NCBI GenBank assembly: GCA_003116875.1
Contig: BCKT01000008.1
Span: forward strand, 704,322-768,321
Direction: 5' to 3'
From: Takashimella koratensis
Taxonomy: Eukaryota; Basidiomycota; Tremellomycetes; Trichosporonales; Tetragoniomycetaceae
DNA length: 64,000 nucleotides
Part shown: positions 1 to 12,224 of the stretch, in pieces
How the letters are laid out: each line of letters begins with the position of its first letter
Position numbering within the stretch: position 1 is the first letter of the stretch
Notes under the pieces: generated by a model
What the model was told of the DNA's origin: nothing
The model's input: the letters and a program-made list of their open reading frames with translations, nothing else
The model's database searches: none
Position numbers and translations under genes: made by a program

Positions 1-571
1 ACTTGATTGCATTACTGTACTGTACCTCCCGTCCTCACGCTCTCGTTCCCCCTCCCGCCTCGGAGGCTCCTCTTTGAACCCTCCTCGATTTTGCTGCGTC
101 AATATAACCCTTTTGTGGGCGCCTCTTGCCTTGTTTGTCGGCTCGTCTTTTTTCTTTTTTCCTTTCTTTTTTTTTTGTTCTGGTCCAACTCCATAACTTT
201 AAACCATCTTGTTGGTGTTACCACCATTTCATCATCCACCTCTGCTCCATCTCCCACTAGAACCTCGTCAAGCCTTCTGGCTTTAGTTAGACTCGTTCCT
301 CTCCCCTCCTCCTCATCTCCCTCCCCTCTCCCATCTCCCATCCCTCCCTTCCATTCTATCACCACCCACCCCCTTCCCCCTTCTACATCTCTACCCAACT
401 ACGCTCTCCACCGACTCCGCATCCTCCCCGACCCGGCGGAAAGCCTCCGAAACGACAGCATTCATTCGTTCGCCATTGTTAAAGTCCCACCGAGGCGCCT
501 CGACTCTACACTCCGTCCCTTCACCTCGTGAACAGGTCTCGCTGTCGTTTCGCTAGCTGTGCAACAAGCAG
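1..571 (+). promoter_or_regulatory. CT-rich promoter/5' leader of the Zn2Cys6 gene
   Basis: Upstream of the first ATG the + strand is strongly pyrimidine-rich (long runs of ct/cc between about 140 and 400), typical of core promoters and 5' leaders in fungi. No TATA box was recognised. The open frame running through it has the low-complexity Ser/Pro/Leu composition of translated CT-rich DNA and is not taken as a gene. Function is inferred from position only. Confidence 0.4.
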
Positions 572-1294
572 ATGGACACTTCTCAAACTGGCGGGTCATT
601 CGACGGCCCTGGTTCTCGACCCATCCTAGGCGAAGCTGGCCCATCAGCTGCTGCTCACACCTACATGGACCGAGATAGTCAACAACCTTACCAACACTCT
701 CACCCTCTGCAACATCCCCACCCGCACGATCTCCAACGACCACAACATCATCACTACTCCCACCCGTCCGCGTCCTATCCTTACTCGCAGTCTTTCCACG
801 GACCCGGTGGATCTCCTACGAGTGGGGTCTCAATCTCGCCAACAGGTCACCACATGCAGGACCCCTTGCGGTCGTCGTCGACTCCGGTGTCTGCAAACCC
901 TACGCCAGACAGGGTGAAGCGAGTGGGAGGGAAGGCCAACGTCTCGTCAGCATGTGGGCCGTGTAAACGAGCTCACTTGGCCTGCGACGTGGCTCGACCC
1001 TGTAAGCGATGTGTAAACATGGGCAAGGAGGACCAGTGCGAGGACGTCCCAGTGAGTCAACCTCTTCAAATCTTCACATTTCTTGGTCCACAGTCACACC
1101 ACATGACCACCATCATCCTCACCAACTATCTCGAGCACTCGGAGGGGGGCCGGGGGGTGTTGACCTGATTATGGGGTTGTTTCTTTTTTTCCTCGATTCT
1201 TTCCCCTCTTTCTTTTCTGCGTGATTTCGTCACTTTCTATTCTCCGAAAGGCGGAAGCCAGATCAATATCCCGCTGCTGCGCTTCCTGTCGACA

Positions 1295-1335
<41 letters not shown>

Positions 1336-2789
1336 CGATGGCTGGGGGTGGGGTGCAGGGAAAGTGGAGGGAAGATCTGGTCGCTGACCAACCTGTACAG
1401 CATAAGAAACGCGGAAGGCCAAAAGTTTCCAAGCCCAATACGGAGCCATACCAGCGACCCGCCCGTCCCGCGCCCACCTCTGCCTCCGACGATGGAACCG
1501 CGAACGCCAACACCAATAACACCAGCAATAGCAATACCACCGCTGCCAAGTGGAAGGGCCCCTCGACCTACGAATCGCCCTACGTTAGTAATACTTCCCC
1601 ACCACCGATGACGACGTCGGCGTACGCCTCTCGCCCGCCTAGCCCGCCGCGGACCGCTGGCGGCTCGTCCGAGTTCACATCGACTTCGGCTCTTGTTCCC
1701 CCTCCCCCACTGGGCGGCAGCTCGTGGGCGCCCTCCGCTTCGCCCATCAACCAATCTGGGTCGCAAGGCATGCCCGAGCTGTTCACGCTGTTCTGCACGA
1801 CCGAGCTGAAGATCCTTCGCGCGACCCCGGCATCCCACTCGCTCACAGGCTACCATCCTCACGAGTTTGTCAACCTCAGCCTAATCGACTGGTTGCATCC
1901 TTCCGACCGCCACCTGATCGAAGCCGAGCGCGCACGACTCGTCGCAGTCCCTTACCTCTCGGCGCACCTGCACTCGAATCGCGAGACTCACGCCGCGGTG
2001 ATGCAGTGCTCCGAGCGCGAGTTGCTCTCACCAGCCGTGGGGATGCGGGAACCGTACCCGAACCAGAACGTCCGTGTTCTCCGCGCCGACAACGGGTTCA
2101 GCCTGTTCAACGTTCGTCTTCACCTCGGCGGCGGCCTTGGCGGGTCCCTGTGGCAGCCTGAGACGTTGGGCAAAATCTACCTTGTCGTCTCTTGCTTGTT
2201 GATCTCGGATCGCGATGTTCCGCCAGACGTTAGCGCGCGACGACCGGCGCCTGTCCCACCGGCATCGGCGGGCTCTCTGCCACCTCCTCCGGGTCACGCG
2301 CTGCCTTCATTCTCTTCGATCGCGGCCGCTGCCGACTCCCCTGTCGCGACAACGGGTTACTACCCTTCCCCTGCGTCTTCTCGCGGGCAGCCATACACCT
2401 ACCCGCGCGCCATCCCCGCGGGGTCCGGTACTAACGCCTCTGGCGTTTACTCCCCGCAACCCGGCAGTGCTCCCATCCGCCGATCGTCGCAATCACCACC
2501 AACGTCGTCGGGCGGGCACCGGTCTGCCCCGCCCCCTCCGCCTCTGGCAGCAGGCAGTGGCGGCTCGTACACGACTGCTCCAGCACCGGCGCCGCCCGCG
2601 CAGTACGCAGCTGGGTACTACCCAGACCCCACACGGTCGGCGCCATCGGGTCCTGTCCCTGTTCCTGGTCCGGGAATGTACGATTCGTCCCGCAGGGGTA
2701 GTAGCGACGGCGACGAGTGGGGACGACGGCCAGGCTCCCACGGACACGGACATGGTGCAGCCGACTCGAGGCGGACTTGGGAGCTGTGA
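572..2789 (+). CDS. Zn2Cys6 zinc-cluster transcription factor with PAS domain
   Basis: Predicted nuclear DNA-binding regulator of 622 residues in two exons, 572-1051 and 1401-2789 (phase 0). Exon 1 has a His/Gln/Pro-rich start and a six-cysteine cluster at about residues 128-155 (CGPCKRAHLACD, then RPCKRC and a final Cys). Exon 2 opens with a basic AT-hook-like HKKRGRPK that continues the cluster's basic tail. At about residues 280-400 there is a PAS-like domain (ELKILRATPASHSLTGYHP followed by SLIDWLHPSDR), then a long Pro/Ser-rich disordered tail. The AHLxCD cluster plus PAS layout resembles Ert1/AcuK/AcuM-type regulators of non-fermentable carbon metabolism, but the AT-hook-like tail differs from theirs, so no symbol is given. 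The 349-nt intron holds a 39-G run and is unusually long for this window; a further exon inside it cannot be excluded. Confidence 0.8.
1297..1335 (+). repeat. Run of 39 consecutive G in a TF intron
   Basis: Uninterrupted poly-G lying 65 nt upstream of the 3' splice site of the only recognised intron of the zinc-cluster gene. The exact length is unreliable in any assembly. Other long G runs occur at 3505-3516 (beside the N gap) and 13316-13326. Confidence 0.95.
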
Positions 2790-5700
2790 TTGAGCCGCGT
2801 TGACGAGTGCGCCGACCGTTACTCTGCGATCTACAACTCTGATCGCTTGCGTTACCCGCCTTACCGAACATTATGAACCTCTCACTTTCCTACTTCCATC
2901 TCAAAACCTGAAAACCACCAAAAAAGTTGATGGAAGTAGCCAAGCTTGGAGTCTACTCGAAACAGACCTAGCCCGCTCGGGTTGAGTCTTAGATTTCTTA
3001 CATACACTGATTAGCCAGTCCTTTCCTATAGTTTAGTTCGCATCTTCCCGTTCTCTCATACAGTGCATGGTACCGAGCTTGAAACGGATCACATTTCTTG
3101 GCTGGTCTCTTGACTACCTCGTCAGAGGACACTCAGATGCATCGACCCATCTTGCACTTTGACACTTCTATGCTGAGCCACGGACTTGCCGCGACAGCCA
3201 CAATGACGATCGGGACCAATAACTCGCAGTGTCCGTTGCGATCGCATCCAGACATCGAAGAAAGAAGGCATCGCATTGCACAAAAGCGCAGTACCAGAAA
3301 GAAAGAAAGAAAAAAGTCCAAAGCAAAAAACAAAAAAACACGCACACCTCCACTTTCTCGTAGGTTGGCGGGTATGCCGTCATCGAAGGCAGCGAAACCC
3401 TGTCAGCGACGCACAGCAGGAACAAACCAGAAGACGGAAGCCTCCAAATTTCCCTTCACTTTGGGGGATGACGACGACACGTTGGGGGCACGGAAGGGGG
3501 GTGAGGGGGGGGGGGGNNNNNNNNNNNNNNNNNNNNNNNNNNNNNNNNNNNNNNNNNNNNNNNNNNNNNNNNNNNNNNNNNNNNNNNNNNNNNNNNNNNN
3601 NNNNNNNNNNNNNNNNNNNNNNNNNNNNNNNNNNNNNNNNNNNNNNNNNNNNNNNNNNNNNNNNNNNNNNNNNNNNNNNNNNNNNNNNNNNNNNNNNNNN
3701 NNNNNNNNNNNNNNNNNNNNNNNNNNNNNNNNNNNNNNNNNNNNNNNNNNNCCCCCCCCCCCACAGCTCTCACCCCTAGCCTCAACCCCGTCCCAAACCC
3801 GAAATCAAGGCGTAGGACGCCACGTTGCAGGCGTCGAAGTGGACGAGAAAATTTCCTTTCATCATGTTCACCCATAGAGTATGTACGTCCCTCTTTCAAA
3901 GAGTACACACTACAATGCTGAGCACTGGTAACGTTGGAACTGGTGTGAGAGTGCGTTCGTTTCCAGGAACCGAGGAGCAAGGAACCTATTGAGAAGAGGA
4001 AATGAGGCAATGAATCTAGTGCAGTGGGGCTACAATTAATACAAAAGGGGTTTGGTGAGCGGGGGCAACCGAGGGCGAGGGTGTTTGAATTGGCGGAAAC
4101 GACCGAGAGGAGTGCGCACGCCTAGCTTGTTTTGTCAGTAAGACGCTATGGAAATTATCCTCACCCTTGAACCCCAACCTCCAACCCTTGGCTCGACGGA
4201 ATGTTCGCCGGTGCATAAAGTTGTTCCTACTCCCCTTTGTGCTCCTGTCCCCTAATCCTCCTGGGCCCTTAATAATCGCAGCAGCCAAGTCTGCGAATCG
4301 CGTGTTGCTATTGTTACTGTTTTTTAAAACCGGGCTATGATATCTGCTCTTGGCACAGCGGTAAAGCTGCGACAGGTGGATCAGAATATAGCACCTTCCA
4401 CGTTGACAAAGCGAAAGTAGGCGGAGGAAGGGACGAACTGAGGGGCGGAAGGGCGGGGAGGGCGGAGATGACACGCCTCGACTGAGCGGAGTCGGGCAAG
4501 GCGTGTGGGCAAGCGAGGGCGGCCGGTAGACCGACAGGTGCTCAACTTCGCAGTTGATCCCGCCGTCTTGCCTAACCCCTGTCTCCTCAGTCGCCCCAGT
4601 CGCCGAGCCCTGGCGGTGACAACCCCCGAAACCCAAGTGCAAGGACAAAACCAACAACCCCTTGCTTTCTCCGTTCGATTTCTCCCGGGCCTGCCGTCAT
4701 CATCTGAGCGACAGCATGGAACAACAAGAACCAACCGAAATCAATCTGCTTCACTCCCGCGCACGCTAAGGGTCATTATGTCTTTCATCGGCACTGCCGC
4801 AATGCCGATAAATGAGGACACTAAACCCTTTGATCCTCCACCGTCGCCGTCGCCCATCGCCTGCCTTCCTTTCCGCGCCGATCGATGTCCCGCTTGGCAT
4901 GCGGTCCACCTGGCCCCTGGCGTCCAGCGGCTGACAGCGAGCGTCTCGCAACTCATGGTCGAGGGTCATTTTACTACCCTGTTTTCCTACCCGTCTCGCA
5001 AGGTTTTTGGTTTCTCGATCTGATTGGATTCGACTTTTGCTTTTTGCATTTTTCCGTCGCTCGCGTCCGAAGTCCTTTTTGCAAACTTTTTTTTTCTCTC
5101 CGATAACCTGCGGATTTCTCCGATCTGAGCTCCGAGAACCGGACCGTCGGGCGGCGGACACCGAAAGGCGAAAGGCCAACCATTTCGGACTAGCCGCCGA
5201 CCCGCGGCTCAACCCGAAGCATTCACGGCGCTGAGCGAAAGTCGAAACGCCACAGACGTAACGACACGAGGGGCGATTTTCTCACTCCCGCCTCCATCGT
5301 GTCAAATGCAGGCACTTAGTGGATAGCCTCCGAGCGACTACCCCCCACAGGAAGGAGGAATTCATACATCGGGCCTTTGCCTTGCTTGTGCCCGTGTTCA
5401 CCTGCTGCGCGGGTCATTTCCTCGGCTCTTTCGTCCTGCCGTAAGCTGGCATTTACTCTCCTATTGTTCTCCCAAGATCAAGGTGGAGGTCTTGAGATCC
5501 ATCTACTTTGGCAATGAACTAGCCTTGTGGTGTCGGAGAGACCCTGTGAAGTTGCAGTCATGATAACGTCATCGAGGCACTCAATGAGACAGGGTGCCAC
5601 CTCGCATGCCACCGCTACCCTTGTGTGCAAGCTGTAGATCCGTGGTCGAGTCTCGGAAGAGTCATGGGCACACATCGGCCGGGCTGAACCGCTCAATACC

Positions 5701-6049
5701 GTCTGGCGTTACCGAGCAAACGACGTTCTTTCGCCATAACCTATCGAGATTTCAAGATACATGTGACATATTGTAAGAGCGTATTGTGTATGGGACAAAA
5801 ATAGAATGAGAGAAAACAATATACGAAAACCTCTCACAGGCGACATGACGATTCCAGAAAATGACCGCGCAGTCGAACAAATGCCCATCTGACGCCCGCA
5901 GAATACAAAAAGAGCCATTGCCCACTTGCTTGTTGTTCGGTTCAGACGTCCAGTCCCTTTTCGATCACCAAAAAGCTACTTTCCAGAACCCACGCCACCT
6001 CCTCACATGGCGACGAGATCGGCAAACATTTATCCCCTAGCGCCACACT
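2790..6049. other. Gene-poor 3.3-kb interval between two 3' ends
   Basis: This lies between the stop of the + strand zinc-cluster gene and the stop of the - strand kinase. I found no frame with recognisable domains or coding-like third-position composition. Open frames near 4016-4657 and 4505-5023 read as translated low-complexity DNA with no plausible splice structure. It is long for a convergent spacer in this genome and could hold a non-coding transcript, but nothing in the sequence proves one. Confidence 0.5.
3505..3762. other. Assembly gap flanked by G12 and C11
   Basis: 235 N at 3517-3751. The left flank ends in twelve G (3505-3516) and the right flank begins with eleven C (3752-3762), so the two edges are complementary homopolymers. 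The missing sequence is probably a hard-to-read G/C homopolymer or foldback, and the N count may be arbitrary. Confidence 0.95.
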
Positions 6050-8229
6050 TTAGGCTGTCGAAGCAGTCGTCCCCGCAAGCACGTCCTTGACGTCCTCCTG
6101 TTTGCGTGTGAATGCCAAGGTAAGATTTTTTGGGATTTTCCTCCGTCAGCCTCCAAACTGCGGCGAATTCCTGCAACGGCAATAAGGTTTGGTGCCCACT
6201 CACGCGTTCCGCCTCGGCCTTGTACTGCTCGACGTCTTTGGCAAGTTGCTGCTTTTCCGCGGCCGACTGACCACCAAGTGCGTGATGCTGCTGTCCATCT
6301 TGCAACCTGTGCACGGCCATCATGCCTAAAACCGCCTTGCGGACTGCGTGTCACTGTCAGCTCGATCTCTTGCACCGAGAGGAGTTAAGGAGTTGAGGTA
6401 GTGCTGAGGGCATTGCAAAACTCACAAGTCTTCTTCGCGTCGAACGCCTTCTTGACTGTCGGCAACAGGTTGACTGCCGATCCAGTCGGGCTCGCCGGGT
6501 CCTGCACAAAGCTCGTGACATCGGGCTGAAGCCATTTGTGTTGCAACAACTCGGCGGAAGTGGGTCGGTTGGTTGGGTCAATCGTCAAGCAGGATCGGAC
6601 AAACTCGCGTGCAGTCTCGGAGACCCCGGACCAGTACTCGGCCTATAAAGGGGTAAGGACCGGCTGACACAGCTTGAAAACCCAAGATGAATCCGACAAC
6701 GAGGTAGGTTAAAAGCTTACAGGCTCAAACTTGTAGTCGCCGTTGCAGATCGCCTGCATTTCCTCAAACTGAGAATCTCGGTCGAAGGGAGTGTAACCGC
6801 AGAGCAAAAAGTACCTGGGTTGGGTGTCAGCCGATGCTAGGAATAGCGCGCGACACGTACGAGATGACACCAATTGCCCAGATGTCGACTGGCTTGCCGT
6901 GTCCCGCCTTCTTGAAGATCTCGGGCTGAGCATGGAGTGAGCATTGTCCATCTGAAGCAACCTTGAAAGTGACTCACAGCCATGTATCCGGGAGTCTGCA
7001 GCCGTCAGCACCTTTCACTCAGGGGAGGTCACGGCTTCGGGTGAGATACTCACTCCGCAAGTGGTGGTCAAAATGGAGAAGTTGTCCTCGTCGAGCACTT
7101 TCGACAACTGAATACCGTCAGATATCACCAACTCTTCTGACTTTACAAGGAGACTCACTCCAAAGTCTGCAAGCATGAGCTCAGCATCCTCGGCTTTTGA
7201 CTTGAAGAGAATATTCTCTGGTTTGAGATCTGCCCACGGATATGTCAGCTTGAAGACACAATTGAAGTAGCTGCTTCGTCGACGAACCTCGGTGGACGAT
7301 ACCCTGGTCGTGGAGGTACTTGACCGCAGACGTGATTATCCGAACAATGTTCGCGGCGTCCCTGCAGTGTTGTCAGTTACGAGCCGCAAGCAAGGGAAGC
7401 GGAGCAAATTGACTTCTCGTAATAGCTTCCGCGGGCACAGATACGGTCGAAGAGCTCTCCACCAGTGCACAAGTCAAAGACCAGGTAGAGGTTGTGCGTG
7501 GTCTCGAAGAAGTCGTGGAGCTGGACGATATTTGGGTGACCGGCTGAGACCTTCTTGAGCACGTTGATCTCATTTCGGACCTGCGATGTCGAAAGGATCA
7601 GTCTCGGCTGCTTGTCGCTTCTGACTTCGCTTCTGGGTCATGAGGAGAAAACGGGACATACCATGTGCTCGCGGCCCTGTGATCGGTCAGTATGCGTCTC
7701 TACGTTTCGAGATAGCAGCTAGGTTCAGGGAGTGAAGAGTCTGGCAGGAAGGCAACTCACTACCAGCATCTTTTTGCTGATCACCTTGGTCGCAAAGTAC
7801 TCGCCGGTCTGATGACGCATGGTCAGCGATGTTTGCACGAAAGCTCATGGAAATTAATCTTCAGCTCACCGTGATGTGAACACACTCCTTGACGACGGCA
7901 CTACATTAATGTTAGTAGAGGGTCCGAGCGAGGGGTCGATAAGTGAGTTACGCACTATGTACCGCTGTTCAAGTCATTGTCAGCGGATTGTCACCCCAGC
8001 AATGCAGAAGAGCGATTGACGGCAGAATAGCTAGCTCACCTGCCGAGAGTCTTGCCGGTCTTGTACTACGTTTGCAATCAATGTTAGCAAGGGTAGTGAC
8101 CCAGATCAAGGTTTGATCAGAGGTAGTCTGGGGTACCGGCGCGGGAAGTTCGACCCCACGTGGGAGGTGGTAAGGGGGTCTGAGCGCGAAACTCACCTGG
8201 CACGGGACGGTGGACGCCGACTTGGACAT
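6050..8229 (-). CDS. CMK1: Calcium/calmodulin-dependent protein kinase, CMK1 type
   Basis: Cytosolic Ser/Thr kinase activated by Ca2+/calmodulin. I assembled 16 phase-consistent exons into 369 residues: 8229-8197, 8065-8040, 7964-7956, 7900-7870, 7808-7761, 7676-7662, 7580-7414, 7361-7288, 7229-7159, 7107-7054, 6995-6978, 6925-6861, 6814-6721, 6642-6426, 6343-6204, 6097-6050. Visible motifs are the glycine loop LGSGTYAVV (from residue 18), ATP lysine K41 (FATKVISKK), HRDLKPEN with D135, DFG at 156-158, activation segment TTTCGTPGYMAPE with candidate CaMKK sites T172-T174, and a basic/hydrophobic calmodulin-binding-like stretch [12 protein letters not shown] after the kinase core. Exon 3 is only 9 nt and encodes part of the glycine loop; exon 6 is 15 nt and exon 11 is 18 nt. 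The start is the first ATG in phase with the loop. The gene is divergent from the nucleoporin gene, separated by 683 bp. Confidence 0.95.
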
Positions 8230-8912
8230 GGTGGCAAGTGAAGTGTTACTTAGAATGAGGAAAGAATGGCGGGATGAGATGTAGTCGGTTGGGGAGGAGC
8301 TTAAAAGCGCGAGTCAGGATTCGGTTGGTCAATGGTTCCGGTACGCGCGGCAGGAGGTGATGTCGGGATTTTCAATGACGAGATGGCAGCCGTGTCGGGA
8401 GGCGATGAAGCAGGCGTACGTATCGGCTGGGCGGGAGTGGGTTATCTCGGGTGAGGGTGGGGGAGGGACAGGCGACGAGACGGTGCAGTGCTGTGCTGAG
8501 GTGAATGTGGATGAGATAGGAGACGAGACGAGAGACGAGACGAGGCGACGGCCCAAAGGACGCCAATCCGATGACAGCGACAGCACAGGAAATGATAAGC
8601 TTAGTTCCCTTTGTTCGCGGTCACGTGATAAGCTTGGCACGGTGCATGACTTGTGAAGCACACGTCATTCTTGCCTGCTTGGATGGAACCTTAAACCGAC
8701 TTTGAATCCTCCAGTCATCCTGTCGACTTTTGTCTTGATCCTTGATTCATCCATACCATCAACCCAACCCATTCGACCCCACCGACACTCATATCTTACC
8801 ATCGACGGTCTCCTGCTCTCGATCATCACAAAACCAGTGACTCTCCGCACCTCAACTACCCTGGTCTCAGCTCATTCCATCATCAATTCGATCCATCACC
8901 CAATCAACAAAC
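8230..8912. promoter_or_regulatory. Shared divergent promoter, CMK1 / nucleoporin
   Basis: 683 bp between two divergent start codons. It contains the palindrome TCACGTGA at 8621-8628 (a bHLH/Cbf1-type site) and two copies of TGATAAGCTT, one overlapping the palindrome. A GACGAGA-rich stretch lies at about 8519-8545 on the kinase side. Regulatory roles are inferred from motif and position. Confidence 0.5.
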
Positions 8913-11900
8913 ATGGAGCGCTCCTCCTCTCGAAAGAACCTGCGGACAGAACGGATCGGACAGAGCCCGTACTCTCGTCCTGACAGATCCAAGCGTTCTA
9001 ATGACACCCTCAAGGTGAGATTCTCAGCTGCCGGTTCAACGACTTGCTGATTAAACATTCCTTGACTCAGTCCTTCCCTTCCATCGCATCACTCGTCTCT
9101 TTCGTCTCGTCCCCGTTCCGGCGGTCAGCCATCCTACCTGCCCACTCGACCGATCAAGGCAGCTCCATGGCTGTAGACAACGATGACCGATCCGTGTCTG
9201 GATCAGAGGACAACTGGGACGGAGAGCTGCCCGAGACCATTGCTGGCCACGACCTCTTCTCATTTGCAGCGGCGCAGAGGCAGACTGAGGAGGAGGTCAA
9301 GGAGCAGTCACAGCGGTGGCAAGCTGCTGGGGAGAAGGTGGGGGGCAGGAGGGACGCTGCCCGACGTGGCCTGACAGTGAGTAGATACTTGGCGAGGCAA
9401 GTGCACGCAATCTGAGGGGACGGGGATTGCGAGAATGGCTGGTGGATGATAAACTGATCGGCGTGTTTACAGACATCCACCTCCACATGGCAGCTTGCGC
9501 CCCCCTCAGCTCACTCCCCCGCTGTTCGGCCATCCCCGTCGATGCCATGTATCCCTCACGCCAACATCGATTCGACCGTCCGCACTGCGCTTCCCCCTCG
9601 GGGCGCAATCCCTTCGTTCCAGACCCTGTCCAAGCAAATGCCCGTCTCCCCATCATCCATGGCCCTCGCTGCTTTCCTTGAGGCGAAGCATGGCGGGCCC
9701 ATGACTGCAGAGGACCTCACAGTGCTCGACACGTTGACCCACTCTATCAAGGCTGAGTCGGCGGGATTCCCAGCGTCCGTGTCAACGAGTGATGTGAAAC
9801 TTGGAGGGTGGAGCGCGGGCACGTACGCGGCGTCACCACGACCCGAATCCAGCTTTGCAACGCCCAACAAGTCCGCATCACCATTCAACGGCAACGGCAC
9901 CCCCGGACCTTCTTTCTCCATTGGCCGCGGTGACACGCCGCTCTCTTCGCGCACACCATTGACTGGGCAATCCAAATCTTCGTCGCCACACAAAGTAACC
10001 TACCTGGGTCCTGGCATGTCTCCGCGACGGTTGTTCCCCAAGCGATCGTCAGGCCTCCGATCACTCTTGTCGCCTCAACCTGATGTGAAGGAGGACGACC
10101 TCAAGGGGAAGAAGCGAAGGGTGGCAGAGGACGACGAGGAGATGACAGTCGACGACGAAGCACCCGCGCCTGTTTCGTACCCATCGCGCGTTGCGCCCGA
10201 GGTCTCGATTTCTAGCGGCAACAGGCTGAACGGATCGTCTTTGACTGCCCCTAAACAGCCATCCTCGTTGAGGCAGTCCACAGTCGCCGGCGACGATGTT
10301 GTCGCCAAAGCCAAGAAGCGCGCAGCTGACATCATGCTCGAAGTTATCGACGCCGAGATTGGCCCGCTGGAACCAGCTGCACCTCCAGCCATGGTGATCA
10401 ACCCTTACGAAGAAGTTCCGCATCTGCGGCGATCGCCCCAAGTCGCTTCGTCTCCCTCTCGCAATACCCCGCTCAAGTCTGGGCTCAGACAGTCTATTCG
10501 CAGCTCGGGAACACCCACACGCGGTGCCGCCGAGCGGATCGAGCGCCTCAAGACGAGCCATAGGGTCACCACGTTGGAGAAGGTCTCAGACTATCGTCCG
10601 GTGCGTTTTATTTCTGTCATTCACCTCTTGAGCTTCTGATGCTGACCGTATGATGAACAGGCTCCATTGGCCGGCCCGACCTCTCCTCCGAAGCATGTCC
10701 GCATCCAGCAGCCGGAAAAAGACGAGGACGAGAGCGATGTGGATGCGTTGATCGAACCCGACCGCACACCACCACAACCGCTCCATGTCCCAACCCCGAG
10801 CGCATTTGCACCAACTCCTTCCAAGTCTGCTCTCAAGGTTCCCGAACCGACACCATTCCCGCCTTTCTCGGTACCTTCACTGTCGTCCTCTTCGAAGACC
10901 TCAAACCTGCCATCCGCTCCATCAGTCCTCTCTCAGTCGGTTAAACCCGTCCACAAACCGGAAACCTCGTTTGTGTTCGACAGCATCGTCAATGCATCCA
11001 AATCGACTCCGTCGACGACGTTCGCCCCTTCCAAGGTTACCATCTCTCGTCCGGCAGAAGTTGAACCTGCGCCAAAGGCTGCCCCTCCACCTGCGGTGTC
11101 TGCATCTTCGTCTACCTCCTTCTCAGCAATGTTCCTGTCGTCTCGAGACTCGGCGTTGCAGGTAGCTCGCGCAGCCCTGCCATTCTTCACCTTCTCACTT
11201 CCGGTGAGCTCGGCGCCGAAGCCCTCTGCCGCGGTCAGGCAAGCGGTCAGCAAGAACCCGGTGACCACGTACACTTTCACGCAAACGATGTCGGTAACCA
11301 CCGCAAGCACGAGCATCCCGTCCGTTTTCCTTAAACCTCAGGACAAGCCGGGTCAGTGGAAGTGCGGGGTCTGCGACTGTTTCACCCCCGACGCCCAGTC
11401 CAAGTGCATGGTGTGCGAGTCCGAACGACCACGTACCGCCCCGGCGAGCTCCTCGGTACCGGTCATGCCTCCGCCTGCATCTTCAGCAATCATTCCGAAC
11501 GCGTTCTTCCAACCTCAGACGAAACCCGGTCAATGGAAATGCGGCGTATGCGACTGCTACACCCCCGATGCTCAAGTCAAGTGCATGGTCTGCGAATCTC
11601 CCAAACCTTCATCGACCCCCGCAGCCTCTGCCCAACCTGCGACGGCACCGGCGCCTTCGTCGAGTATCCCCAACGCATTCTTCCAGCCCCAGGTCAAGCC
11701 GGGCCAATGGAAATGTGGAGTCTGCGACTGCTTCACTCCTGATTCGCAAACCAAGTGCATGGTCTGTGAATCTCCCAAACCAGCATCGGCAACCGCATCA
11801 GCGACAACAGGCTCAGTTCAACCCATGCCACCACCTGTGTCAATGCCGTCGAGTATCTCGGATATGTTCAAACCCCAGGTCAAGCCAGGACAGTGGAAGT

Positions 11901-11971
11901 GTGGTGTCTGTGATTGTTTTACACCCGACTCGCAATCAAAGTGCATGGTTTGTGAAACACCAAGACCGTAG
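8913..11971 (+). CDS. Nuclear-basket nucleoporin with four RanBP2-type zinc fingers
   Basis: 948 residues in four phase-0 exons: 8913-9014, 9071-9376, 9473-10600, 10661-11971. The N-terminus is basic and Ser-rich, followed by a possible amphipathic membrane-binding helix (SFPSIASLVSFVSSPFRR, from residue 35). The middle is disordered and Ser/Pro-rich with SFSIG, SFVFD and FTFS motifs of FG-poor basket proteins. The C-terminus carries four near-identical fingers of pattern KPGQWKCGVCD, ten residues between the Cys pairs, then KCMVCE, at about residues 739, 798, 857 and 918. This arrangement matches Nup153/Nup1/Nup152-like basket proteins, whose RanBP2 fingers bind Ran and whose N-terminus anchors the pore basket. 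The finger units are separated by Ser/Pro-rich linkers and look like products of internal duplication. A decayed copy of the last finger lies at 13899-14025. Confidence 0.85.
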
Positions 11972-12224
11972 TCTATTGGTAGCATGTTGCTATATCAAGA
12001 ATGGCGTATGGAGAGGGAGCAAGCCATCGGTGACATAACAAGCATTGTATACAGTACGAGCAGCGTGGCGAATGTAATCAATGGAACAGTTGAAGCAGGA
12101 GGATGCGAGGCAACATTGCCAACCGCGTATAAACACAAGCAATGAAGATGGCAACAGCCAGGCCAATTTGGAGAAAACGAAAGATAAAAGCAGCAGATGA
12201 GATGGAGAGTGATTTAGAAATCCT

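Noticed and set aside
1237..1449. Reading through the poly-G run as a poly-Gly or poly-Pro coding segment
   Set aside because: The zinc cluster basic tail continues cleanly from 1051 to 1401 by a phase-0 GT-AG intron, so the run is intronic.
4016..5023. Overlapping open frames on both strands in the gene-poor region
   Set aside because: No domain, no coherent splice structure, and composition like translated UTR; not called as genes.
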